From Paenibacillus sp. BIHB 4019 (GTDB lineage: Bacteria; Bacillota; Bacilli; Paenibacillales; Paenibacillaceae), in contig NZ_CP016808.1 in the NCBI RefSeq assembly GCF_002741035.1, forward strand, positions 6,930,501-6,994,500: 64,000 nucleotides of DNA, given 5' to 3'. Made by a program: the position numbers and the translations under genes. Shown here in pieces: positions 25,794 through 33,900 of the stretch. Each line of letters begins with the position of its first letter. Position 1 is the stretch's first letter. The notes below the pieces were generated by a model. The model was given only the letters and a program-made list of their open reading frames with translations, searched no databases and was not told the origin of the DNA.

Positions 25794-26636
25794 TTACCCT
25801 TTAATGCCGGAGGTCGCAATACCTTCTACAAAGTATTTTTGACAGATGATGAAAATAATAAAGCAAGGCAGCAGCGACAGCACCGACATCGCGAACATCG
25901 GACCCCAGTCAGATTGCGAGCTGGAATCGAGGAATAGCCGCAGACCAAGCGGAACCGTGAACTTCGATACATCGCTCAAATAAATCAATTGGCTGAAAAA
26001 GTCATCCCATGTCCAGAGGAAGGTGAAAATCGTCGTCGTAATGAGCGCCGGTACCGCGAGCGGCAGCACGATGCGCCAATAAATTTGAATGAGCCCGCAG
26101 CCGTCAATCGTCGCTGCTTCATCGAGTTCCTTCGGCAAGCCGCGAATAAATTGCACCGTTAGAAAAATAAAGAAGCCATCGGTCGCCAGCCATTTTGGCG
26201 CGATCAGCGGCAGGAAGCTGTTAACCCAGCCGAGCTGATTGAACAAAATATATTGCGGAATGAGCGTCACATGATGCGGCAGCATAATCGTCAGCAGCAT
26301 CAGTCCGAAGGCGAGCGCCTTGAAGCGGAAGCTGAGACGGGCGAAGGCATAAGCCGCCATAGAGCAGGACAGCACATTCCCGATTACAGCCCCGATAGAC
26401 ACAATCATCGAATTTCCAAGGAAATGTGAGAATGGATTGCCTTGAATCCCGTTCCACCCTGCAAAATAATTACCCCAAACCCATTCCTGCGGCCAAATGC
26501 CAATTTCAGAGAAAATAACATTGTTCGGCTTAAAGGAGCTTCCGACCAACCACAGCACCGGATACAGCATGACGAAGGCGATGAGCAAAATCGCCAAATG
26601 CCTGAGCCAAGCCGTTCTACGCAGCGTATCCACCAT
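25794..26636 (-). CDS. Carbohydrate ABC permease (YesQ/MalG-like)
   Basis: Inner-membrane permease of a CUT1 sugar importer, 280 aa, six transmembrane helices. The EAA loop that docks to the ATPase reads LPKELDEAATIDGCGLIQIYWRIVLPLAVPALIT. The gene follows the partner permease by 3 bp. No dedicated ATPase gene is present, which is normal for CUT1 systems that share MsmX. Upstream is the solute-binding protein gene, downstream the two-component system. Confidence 0.92.
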   Translation of the reverse strand: MVDTLRRTAWLRHLAILLIAFVMLYPVLWLVGSSFKPNNVIFSEIGIWPQEWVWGNYFAGWNGIQGNPFSHFLGNSMIVSIGAVIGNVLSCSMAAYAFARLSFRFKALAFGLMLLTIMLPHHVTLIPQYILFNQLGWVNSFLPLIAPKWLATDGFFIFLTVQFIRGLPKELDEAATIDGCGLIQIYWRIVLPLAVPALITTTIFTFLWTWDDFFSQLIYLSDVSKFTVPLGLRLFLDSSSQSDWGPMFAMSVLSLLPCFIIFIICQKYFVEGIATSGIKG

Positions 26637-26639
26637 CGT

Positions 26640-27584
26640 CTATTTCCCCCCGTCTTCGTAATGCACCCAGCCTCTGCTGGAGCGGAATATGATGAAGGTG
26701 AAGCAGCCGATAATGAGCAGCAGCACCCAAGCCATCGCCGAAGCGTAGCCCATTTGGAAGAAAGCAAAGCCTTTTTTGTACAAATAAAGCGAATACATGA
26801 GCGTTGAATTCAGCGGCCCGCCAGACCCGTTGCTGATGACGAATGCCTGCGTAAACGATTGGAACGAGGTAATAATTTGCATAACGAGATTGAAGAATAT
26901 GACCGGTGTTAAAATCGGCAGCGTAATGTTAAAAAACTGGCGAATTTTACCCGCTCCATCCACGGATGATGCTTCGTAATAATCGGTCGGAATTTGCTTA
27001 AGCCCCGATAAGAAAATAATCATCGAAGAGCCAAACTGCCATACCGAGAGCAAGACGATCGAATAAAGCGCATATTTCGGATTTGCGACCCAGTCTGGCG
27101 CGTGTATGCCTACCTTCAGCAGCACCTGGTTGAGCAGGCCATCGCCACCGAGCATTTTCCGCCATAACATCGAAATCGCAATGCTGCCCCCGAGCAAGGA
27201 GGGAATATAATAGATGGTCCGATAGATGCCTAGACCCTTGATTCCTTTGTTAAGCAGCAGCGCAACGCCAAGTGCGAAAATCAGCTTAAGCGGCACCGAT
27301 GCGAATACATAAGTGAAAGTGACCTTGAGCGACGTTCCAAACAGCTTATCTGTTGTGAACATTTCCTTATAATTGCTGAGTCCCACCCAATTGGGGCTTG
27401 CCAGAATGCTGTAATCCGTCAGTGAAAAATACAGCGACGCCAGCACCGGGCCGAGCGTCAGGCAAATCAGGCCGATGAGCCATGGCGCGAGAAAAAGCAA
27501 GGCGGCGCGATTATGCTGGCTGCTTGTCGATCGTTTTGCGCGTTTGCTGCTTTTTGGCGGCTTCATCATAGATGGTGCTGTCAT
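26640..27584 (-). CDS. Carbohydrate ABC permease (YesP/MalF-like)
   Basis: Partner permease, 314 aa, with a basic N-terminus (KPPKSSKRAKRS) and six helices. The EAA loop reads IPTDYYEASSVDGAGKIRQFFNITLPILTPV. ATG 27584 follows GAAGAGGGGAATCC. It is separated from the binding-protein gene by a stable hairpin that probably lowers expression of the permeases relative to the binding protein. Confidence 0.92.
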   Translation of the reverse strand: MTAPSMMKPPKSSKRAKRSTSSQHNRAALLFLAPWLIGLICLTLGPVLASLYFSLTDYSILASPNWVGLSNYKEMFTTDKLFGTSLKVTFTYVFASVPLKLIFALGVALLLNKGIKGLGIYRTIYYIPSLLGGSIAISMLWRKMLGGDGLLNQVLLKVGIHAPDWVANPKYALYSIVLLSVWQFGSSMIIFLSGLKQIPTDYYEASSVDGAGKIRQFFNITLPILTPVIFFNLVMQIITSFQSFTQAFVISNGSGGPLNSTLMYSLYLYKKGFAFFQMGYASAMAWVLLLIIGCFTFIIFRSSRGWVHYEDGGK

Positions 27585-27612
27585 CGCGGATTCCCCTCTT
27601 CCCTTAATTCCG

Positions 27613-27644
27613 GCGGAGCCGCCGCTTATAGAAGGCGGCTCCGC
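27613..27644 (-). terminator. Intra-operon stem-loop after the solute-binding protein
   Basis: GCGGAGCCGCC pairs with GGCGGCTCCGC in an 11 bp perfect stem with a 10 nt loop and no T-run in the minus direction. This suits an mRNA-stabilising or partial-termination hairpin, as seen after binding-protein genes of sugar transporters. Confidence 0.65.
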
Positions 27645-27666
27645 TGGCTTTTATTTATTTTGTCTA

Positions 27667-29010
27667 TTATTTGCTTTTGCTGAGCGCCGCATTGGCACTG
27701 GTCATAAACTCGTCGATGTTGCTGCCGAGCTCGCCTTGAGCGAACGCCATTTGCTCGCTGAGCGTTTTGAAGCTTTTGTCCACTTCCGAGAAGCCTTGCG
27801 GATACGGCGGATCAATGTCGCTTTTGTCTTTGGATACAGCGTCTACGAAGTTAAAAATCATTTTGTCCGTATCCGACAGCGTAGTTGCCATTTGCGTCCG
27901 AATTTCCGAATTGACCGGCACCCCGCGCTCCGAGCCAAGAATAGCTGTCGCTTCTGGATCATTGACAAGGAAATCGATAACCATTGCAACCTCTTTCGGA
28001 TGGTCCGTCTTGGAATAGCCGGAGAGGAATTGGCTTGGCTTGAGATATTCCCCGCTTCTTGCTTCGCCTGCCGAATGCGGCAGCACTTGAATTTTAAGCT
28101 GATCGGTTGAATCCTTCAGTGCTTTCTGGAACGCAATAATTTGGTTGGACCATGTAAAGTCCATCGCTCCTGTACCTAAAGCGAGTGGGCGCGTTTCAAG
28201 CGCATTCGTCATCGCAGCCGTTGCTTCTGGCGAAGTAATGCTGCCGCTGCCGCGCATATCCTGCCATAGCGTAAACCATTTCGTGAAATCCTCTTTCGTC
28301 GCGCTTAGCTGCCCATCCTTGAACAAGCTGCGGCCGCTTTGACGAACCATAATTTCAAAAATGTTAAACGTTCCGGAGTTGTCAGCCGAGCCGACAAAGG
28401 CATCGCCCTTCGCCTCTCTAATTTGTTTGGCAATTTTGGCGAAATCCTCCCACGTCCAGCTTGCATCCGGGTCAGCAATATTCAGCTCTTGGAAAACCTT
28501 CGAGCTGTATACAACGCCAGGTGCATTCACCCCCATTGTGATTGCATAAAGCTTGTCATTCACTGTACCGGCTTTAATCATGCTCGGATCATGCTTGTCA
28601 ATTTTCAGGTCGCCGCTTTGCGTATACGTATCCAAATCTAGCAGCGCATCGCGGTTCGCATAGTCCGTCAGGAAGGCATAATCCATTTGAATAAGATCAG
28701 GCGCATTCGCTCCAGCCACCTGTGTGGACAGCTTATCGAAATAACCATCCCATCCGGAATATTCCGGCTTTATTACGATATCAGGATGTTTTTGCTGGAA
28801 CAGCTCCAGCGCTTTAATGGTCAGATCATGACGGGTTTGCGAGCCCCACCAGGTCATTCTGAGTTCGACCTTTTTGGTGCTGCCGCTACCGCTGCTGCTA
28901 TCTGTGCTTGCCTCAGCCCCCGGCTGGTTATTGCTTCCTTGTGCCGAGCATCCCCCAAAGATAAGCGACAGGGAAAGGAGCGATACGATACCAATCTTGT
29001 TTTTAATCAT
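27667..29010 (-). CDS. Sugar-binding lipoprotein of the YesO type
   Basis: Extracellular solute-binding protein family 1, 447 aa. The lipoprotein signal (MIKNKIGIVSLLSLSLIFGGC) puts the lipidated Cys at residue 21, followed by a Ser/Gly-rich linker. The mature part shows the family pattern LRMTWWGSQTRHDLTIKALELF, then PDLIQMDYAFLTDYA. AGGAGG lies 6 nt before ATG. It heads the importer and two-component operon. Similarity of layout to yesOPQ of B. subtilis, and the nearby rhamnogalacturonan lyase, point to rhamnogalacturonan oligosaccharides as ligand; this is inference. Confidence 0.92.
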   Translation of the reverse strand: MIKNKIGIVSLLSLSLIFGGCSAQGSNNQPGAEASTDSSSGSGSTKKVELRMTWWGSQTRHDLTIKALELFQQKHPDIVIKPEYSGWDGYFDKLSTQVAGANAPDLIQMDYAFLTDYANRDALLDLDTYTQSGDLKIDKHDPSMIKAGTVNDKLYAITMGVNAPGVVYSSKVFQELNIADPDASWTWEDFAKIAKQIREAKGDAFVGSADNSGTFNIFEIMVRQSGRSLFKDGQLSATKEDFTKWFTLWQDMRGSGSITSPEATAAMTNALETRPLALGTGAMDFTWSNQIIAFQKALKDSTDQLKIQVLPHSAGEARSGEYLKPSQFLSGYSKTDHPKEVAMVIDFLVNDPEATAILGSERGVPVNSEIRTQMATTLSDTDKMIFNFVDAVSKDKSDIDPPYPQGFSEVDKSFKTLSEQMAFAQGELGSNIDEFMTSANAALSKSK

Positions 29011-29038
29011 GCTTGACCTCCTGTAACCATTCTGTTTT

Positions 29039-29063
29039 GTAAGTGCTTACAAAACCTATTGTA
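29039..29063 (-). promoter_or_regulatory. cre-like operator at the start of the importer operon
   Basis: TGTAAGTGCTTACA (29039-29052), set in a 20 bp palindrome TTTTGTAAG/CTTACAAAA, matches the CcpA site consensus except for one base at the centre. A TACAAT -10 candidate (minus strand, 29063-29058) lies just upstream, so bound CcpA would cover the transcription start. Confidence 0.65.
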
Positions 29064-29142
29064 GACGATTTTTCCGCAACAAAGAATTAACTATAGTAAT
29101 CTAAATCATCAAAAAGGTAATGCCCCTTTCCTAGATGCCCTG

Positions 29143-29796
29143 CTAGGACGTGTATGCAAATGTAAGCAAGCCTGAGCCTAATCGTGCTTTTACTACTGTT
29201 ACTGCTGCTACTCCTGATCGAAGCCAGCATTAAACGGATTTCCTGTACTACCAGGAATGTCATCCCGCATGAATGTGAACCTACATCCCGAAATGCAGCT
29301 TCATGCTCTTCGTTTCAGTAGTATACTCACTGCACACAGAAAAATTTGCTGGACTCAGGAGACGTTATTTTAACGAATACACGGGTTAAGGGAGGGGTGG
29401 CGGACCCAGGAGACGCTAATGTGCTACCAAAAGCCATTTTGACAGAAAAAAGAGGGCAATAGCGGATTTCCTGTCCGCGTAAGACCTGAAATCGGATCAA
29501 AAGCCAGAATAGCGGAATCTCAGTCCGTCAAAAAAGGACGAGGGAGTGTGCCGAGCTGCGTGATCTCCGCAACAGCGTTCTCTCCAGCAGCAGCAATCTC
29601 TGCAACTGCAATCTCCGCAACAGCGATCTCTTCAACCGTGATCTCCGCAACAGCATTCTCTCCAGCAGCAATCTCTGCAACAATGATCCCAGCAACAACC
29701 GCATGCTGCGGTACCCAAGTCTTGAATTGTCAGATGAGACTGTCCTCAAATAAGTACTAAGCAAGGCGCATCAGGCAGACCTTAGTTTGCATAAAC
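29143..29796 (+). repeat. ~650 bp dispersed element, copy B (with repeat core 29352-29543)
   Basis: Non-coding element filling most of the 820 bp gap before ung. It begins CTAGGACGTGTATGCAAATG and ends near GTTTGCATAAAC. Along its whole length it resembles 35838-36515 in the same orientation: a left arm with CTTCGTTTCAG, the 190 bp core shared with 20494-20681, and a right arm rich in ATCTCCGCAACAGC-type units (29560-29700). No open frame in it has a ribosome site. I do not recognise a named family. Confidence 0.65.
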
Positions 29797-29831
29797 GATC
29801 TTCAATCGTTATTTTTATGCATCTATTCATT

Positions 29832-29842
29832 TATGCTAGAAT
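29832..29842 (+). promoter_or_regulatory. Extended -10 promoter of ung
   Basis: TATGCTAGAAT provides TGnTAGAAT, an extended -10, with a weak TTTATG 17 bp upstream and transcription expected to start near 29849, before AGGAGG. Confidence 0.5.
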
Positions 29843-29874
29843 AAGAATCATACGCAATAAAGGAGGATTTTACC

Positions 29875-30570
29875 TTGGCGGCTATTTTTCATAATGATTG
29901 GGCGGAGCTGCTGAACGCCGAGCTAGAGCAGCCTTATTACCGGGAAATGCGCACACAGCTCGCCCAGCAATACCGTACCACTACCATTTATCCTAATATG
30001 CATCATATTTATAATGCCCTTCATTATACTTCTTTTGAAAATACGCGGGTCGTCATTTTAGGACAGGACCCTTATCATGGCGCCAACCAGGCGCATGGGC
30101 TAAGCTTCTCCGTCCAACCCGGCGTGCGCATTCCCCCATCGCTGCAAAATATTTATGAGGAGCTGGCAAATGATCTCGGCTGCACGCCTCCCGCCCACGG
30201 CTATCTCGCCTCATGGGCCAAGCAGGGTGTACTGCTGCTTAACGCCGTGCTTACCGTAAGAGCCGGCAGTGCAGGCTCGCATCAAGGCTTGGGCTGGGAG
30301 CGATTTACCGACCGAATCATTGAGGTGCTGAACGAGCGGGAGCAGCCCATCGTATTTATACTGTGGGGCAAGCATGCTCAGGATAAAGCATCCCGTATTG
30401 ACCGTTCCCGGCATCACCTAATTGCTTCTCCCCATCCAAGCCCTTATTCGGCGGATCGCGGATTTTTCGGGAGCAAGCCCTTTTCCCGCGCCAACGCCTT
30501 CCTTCGCAGCATCGGCAGCGAGGAAATTGACTGGCAGCTGCCCATGACGGCGGAGCAGCTGGAGCGTTAA
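29875..30570 (+). CDS. ung: Uracil-DNA glycosylase, TTG start
   Basis: Family 1 uracil-DNA glycosylase, 231 aa, removing uracil from DNA as the first step of base excision repair. It has the water-activating motif [18 protein letters not shown] near residue 65, LLLNAVLTV, and the DNA-intercalation loop [21 protein letters not shown] (His and Leu/Tyr region). The TTG start has AGGAGG 8 nt upstream. It is the only plus-strand gene in a 45 kb stretch and is flanked by the two related dispersed elements (one directly upstream, one 5 kb downstream). Confidence 0.96.
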   Translation: MAAIFHNDWAELLNAELEQPYYREMRTQLAQQYRTTTIYPNMHHIYNALHYTSFENTRVVILGQDPYHGANQAHGLSFSVQPGVRIPPSLQNIYEELANDLGCTPPAHGYLASWAKQGVLLLNAVLTVRAGSAGSHQGLGWERFTDRIIEVLNEREQPIVFILWGKHAQDKASRIDRSRHHLIASPHPSPYSADRGFFGSKPFSRANAFLRSIGSEEIDWQLPMTAEQLER

Positions 30571-30619
30571 CCTTTTCGCCAGCACAACGAGCAACTTCAA
30601 CAACAACATGCCTAAAAAA

Positions 30620-30672
30620 CATAAAGCAGGCGCTTGTCCGGCCGTACAGCCAGCTGGAGCGCCTGCTTTATG
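30620..30672 (+). terminator. Stem-loop after ung
   Basis: CATAAAGCAGGCGC pairs perfectly with GCGCCTGCTTTATG (14 bp) around a 25 nt loop. There is no clear T-run, so it may work as a 3' stabilising hairpin or a weak terminator. Confidence 0.55.
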
Positions 30673-30717
30673 CTTACATTACTATTGCTGCTTATCATGA
30701 ATAACCGCACACCGCCT

Positions 30718-30795
30718 TCATATAGACAGCAAAATCAGCAGCGCAGCGAAAATAACCAGCACCATCAACAGCTGGGTTCCGCAGCCTACGCTCAT
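30718..30795 (-). CDS. Candidate 25-residue membrane microprotein (YjcZ-like)
   Basis: A 25-codon frame reading MSVGCGTQLLMVLVIFAALL and five further residues (ILLSI): a short polar head followed by one transmembrane helix. AAGGAGAGGGG stands 8-12 nt before the ATG. The make-up resembles the tiny YjcZ-type sporulation membrane proteins that are numerous in Bacilli, but it is too short for a firm family call. It lies downstream of the lyase terminator and would need its own promoter. Confidence 0.45.
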   Translation of the reverse strand: MSVGCGTQLLMVLVIFAALLILLSI

Positions 30796-30850
30796 CTCCC
30801 CATCCCCTCTCCTTCTATCGATTTAAGCTATTTTGAAAAAAACGAGAAAA

Positions 30851-30872
30851 GGCTGCGCATCGCTGCGCCGCC
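30851..30872 (-). terminator. Terminator of the rhamnogalacturonan lyase gene
   Basis: On the minus strand GGCGGCGCA and TGCGCAGCC form a stem with one mismatch and a GCGA loop, followed by TTTTCTCGTTTTTTT. Confidence 0.7.
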
Positions 30873-30951
30873 TCTTCCCCTTTTCTACTTTCTACTTTCT
30901 ACTTTCTACAATCCATATCCTGTTTCCTGTTATTCCCTGCCCGCAGTCTGC

Positions 30952-33900
30952 TTAATTGTTCGCCCCAAGCAGCTCGTTAATGACAACCGCTGCTTGCGCC
31001 CTCGTTGCATGGCTTTTCGGCTCGAAGCTGCCATTGCCTGTTCCTTTAATGATGCCTGCGCTTTGCATCGCATCTACGGCCTGCTTCGCATAGCTGGAAA
31101 TCGCCAAGCTGTCTTTAAAGGCAGTTGGCTGGCCTTGTGCATTCAGCTTCAGCTCAAGCTTCTGAATGACGCGGTGGGCCATAACGGCCATATCCTCACG
31201 CGTAATCTCATCATTAAAGCCAAAGGTGCCATTGGCTTTGCCTTCAACAATTCCGAGCGCCTGGGCGCTTGCCACGGAGCTGTAATACCAGCTGCCTGGC
31301 TGCACATCGCTAAATGTGCTTGCTGCATCCGCCTGCTCCAAATCGAACGTTTGCAGCAGCATTTTCAGAAATTGCGCACGCGTTACTTGCTGATCCGGCT
31401 TAAAGGCCTGATTGCCCATGCCATCAATAATGCCTCTGGCAGCAAGCGATTCAATGCTGTCCTTCGCCCATGCAACACGGTCAATATCTTTAAATTGAAT
31501 GTTGACGTACGCTGCTGCATATTTGCTGAAATGCGCTGGTCTAAAGGTGACGAGGCCTGCCGCCGCATCATATTTGCTATTTTTCACAATTTGCAATTCG
31601 CCATTAGCATCCACGTAATAGACGACCACTTTATTCGGACTTTCTCCTGCTTGCAGGCTGTAGTCCAAAGCTACTTTAACATGGCCCCCAAAAGAAGAAA
31701 TCGCTTTGCCATCAATCGTCAACGTCAAATCGTACACTTTTGCATTCCCGAGCTGAGCTTTCGCATCGGAGGAAAGCTTGCTGATATCGGCCTCAGCGGC
31801 GGATATTTCCAGCTTCCCTGCACCAGCCCCTATTTGTCCAGAAAGCCACGCTGTATCCAGCGCAAAACTCGCTAACCCTAGATTCACTTCTAATTGGCTC
31901 ACTTGTTTGCCGGAAGCCGCTTTGAGCGCCTGCGCTGGAAGCGTTACTTGAACAGAGCTTGCTGCACCAGTTGGCACAGCGGTAATCGCAAGATTTTTGC
32001 CTGCTGCTTCGTCCAGTCCTTTCGTCAGCTCAGCCGAAGTCACTTCTGCCGATGCTTTGCCCCCAGCATCTACCGTTACGACAGGCTTAAGCTCAACATG
32101 GGCAGGAGCCGGAGTTGGCGTCGGTGGAGTCGTTGTACCCGTTCCGGAGCCTGATCCGGGGCTTACTGTTCCAGCCGCCTTAATCGTTACAACGAGCTGG
32201 CCGCTCACCGCTGAACCGTCATTTGCGGTCGCTGACACCTTCACTTTGCCTGCCGCCACTGCCGACAGCAAACCATTTGCATTAATCGTTGCAAGCCTTG
32301 TGGCTGAGCCATCTTCATTTGCAACGGCCCACATTACCGACTTGTTCGTCGCTCCGCCTGGCGAGAATACCGGGCTAAGCTGCAGCTGCTGGCCTGCCGT
32401 TACCTCCTGCGAAGGAGCGGAAATGCTAAGATTGGTTGCTGCAATCGCGTTCGTACGAATATTCGGTCTTGCTGGCATCTCCATATCTGTGCCTAGATAG
32501 AAGCTTGTATGCGGCGGCTGGTTGTAGCCCGTATTTTGCCAGGCGATGCCTAGTCTGTACACCGGATCATGCATAAGAGTATGAATCCGATGCTCCGTTA
32601 CAGCAGTCGTTGTATAAATGCGCAGCGCGCTGCTGTCTTCCGTCCGCAGCACCACCTCTTCGCGCCAGTCTCCAAGTAGATCGGCCTGCAAGTTCGGATT
32701 GCCCTTCGTATCATTAATGGAATAAGTGCCTGTAAATGTTTCTAAATTAACGAGCGTCTCGTTCTCATAATCCCACTTGTCGATTTTTGGCACGCCTACG
32801 CGAGGATCGCCAAGCCAATTATGGTCAAGCAGCTCGCGGCTGAGGTCGCCATCCCACCAAATCGCAAAGTTGGAGGTCGGAATGTTGGAGGACAGCTTCT
32901 CCCCTTTCGCATTAAACAGCCCCCCTGTCGAGCTGTTCCAAGCACCGTCAATTGCCCATGATTCCGCACCTTTATGCCTTGGGTCAATATCGGCTGACAG
33001 ACCGCGGCCTGCATCAATTCCGAGCTGAAGCTGTCCCCATAATACACGGCCTGTGCGCGCATCCTTCATATCGTAGGAATATTTAACAGCGGTATCCTCT
33101 TGCACCGCGAACAATTCAAGTCCCAGTCGATCCGGATTAAGATTGCCCAGATGCATCGCATCGCCATGGCCAAGCTTGGAGCTCCACAGCCCCTTTCCAT
33201 TATCGTCAATCGCTGCCGCGCCTGTAATAATTTCATCCCGGCCATCATTATCCACATCAGCAACGCTTAGCTGGTGATTGCCTTGGCCGTAATAATCTTC
33301 ATTGCCTGGCGTTTTAGAATCGAACGTCCATACCTTCGTCAGCTCGCCATCGCGATAGTTGTACGCGACAAGCACCATCCGCGTGTAATAACCGCGCTGC
33401 ATGACGATGCTTGGACGCTCGCCATCGAGATAAGCAATCGCTGCTAGGAAACGGTCAACGCGATTGCCGTAAGCATCGCCCCAATCCGCAACATTGCCCC
33501 GCTCGGGCTCATAAGCATCGGTTGCCAGCGCTTTGCCTGTCGCCCCTTCAAACACCGTATGGAACTCCGGTCCGGTCAAAATATATCCGCTGGCGTTGCG
33601 GTGATCCGCATTGGCATCGCCAATGACAACGCCAGTTCCGTCAATTGTGCCATCCGCTGTACGGAACGTCACCTCGGCTTTGCCGTCACCATCCAGATCG
33701 TAGACCATTATGTCGAGATAGTGGGCGCCTGCGCGCATATTTTTGCCTAAATCCATTCGCCACAGACGTGTGCCGTCAAGCTTATAAGCATCAACATACA
33801 CATTGCCTGTATAGCCAGCCTGCGAATTGTCCTTCGCATTGCTCGGCATCCAGCTCATAATAATTTCATATTGCCCGTCTCCGTCCAAATCGCCAACGGA

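Larger units (their letters stand above)
30571..30951. other. Intergenic region between ung and the lyase gene
   Basis: 380 bp that holds the ung terminator hairpin, a candidate 25-codon gene (30718-30795, minus), the lyase terminator (30851-30872) and a short tandem repeat of TTTCTAC (four units, about 30883-30911). Nothing else is evident. Confidence 0.6.

Noticed and set aside
30634..31875. Long 413-codon open frame on the plus strand
   Set aside because: It lies antisense to the SLH region of the lyase gene and begins inside the ung terminator hairpin; no ribosome site, low-complexity mixed composition. A shadow of the lyase coding frame.
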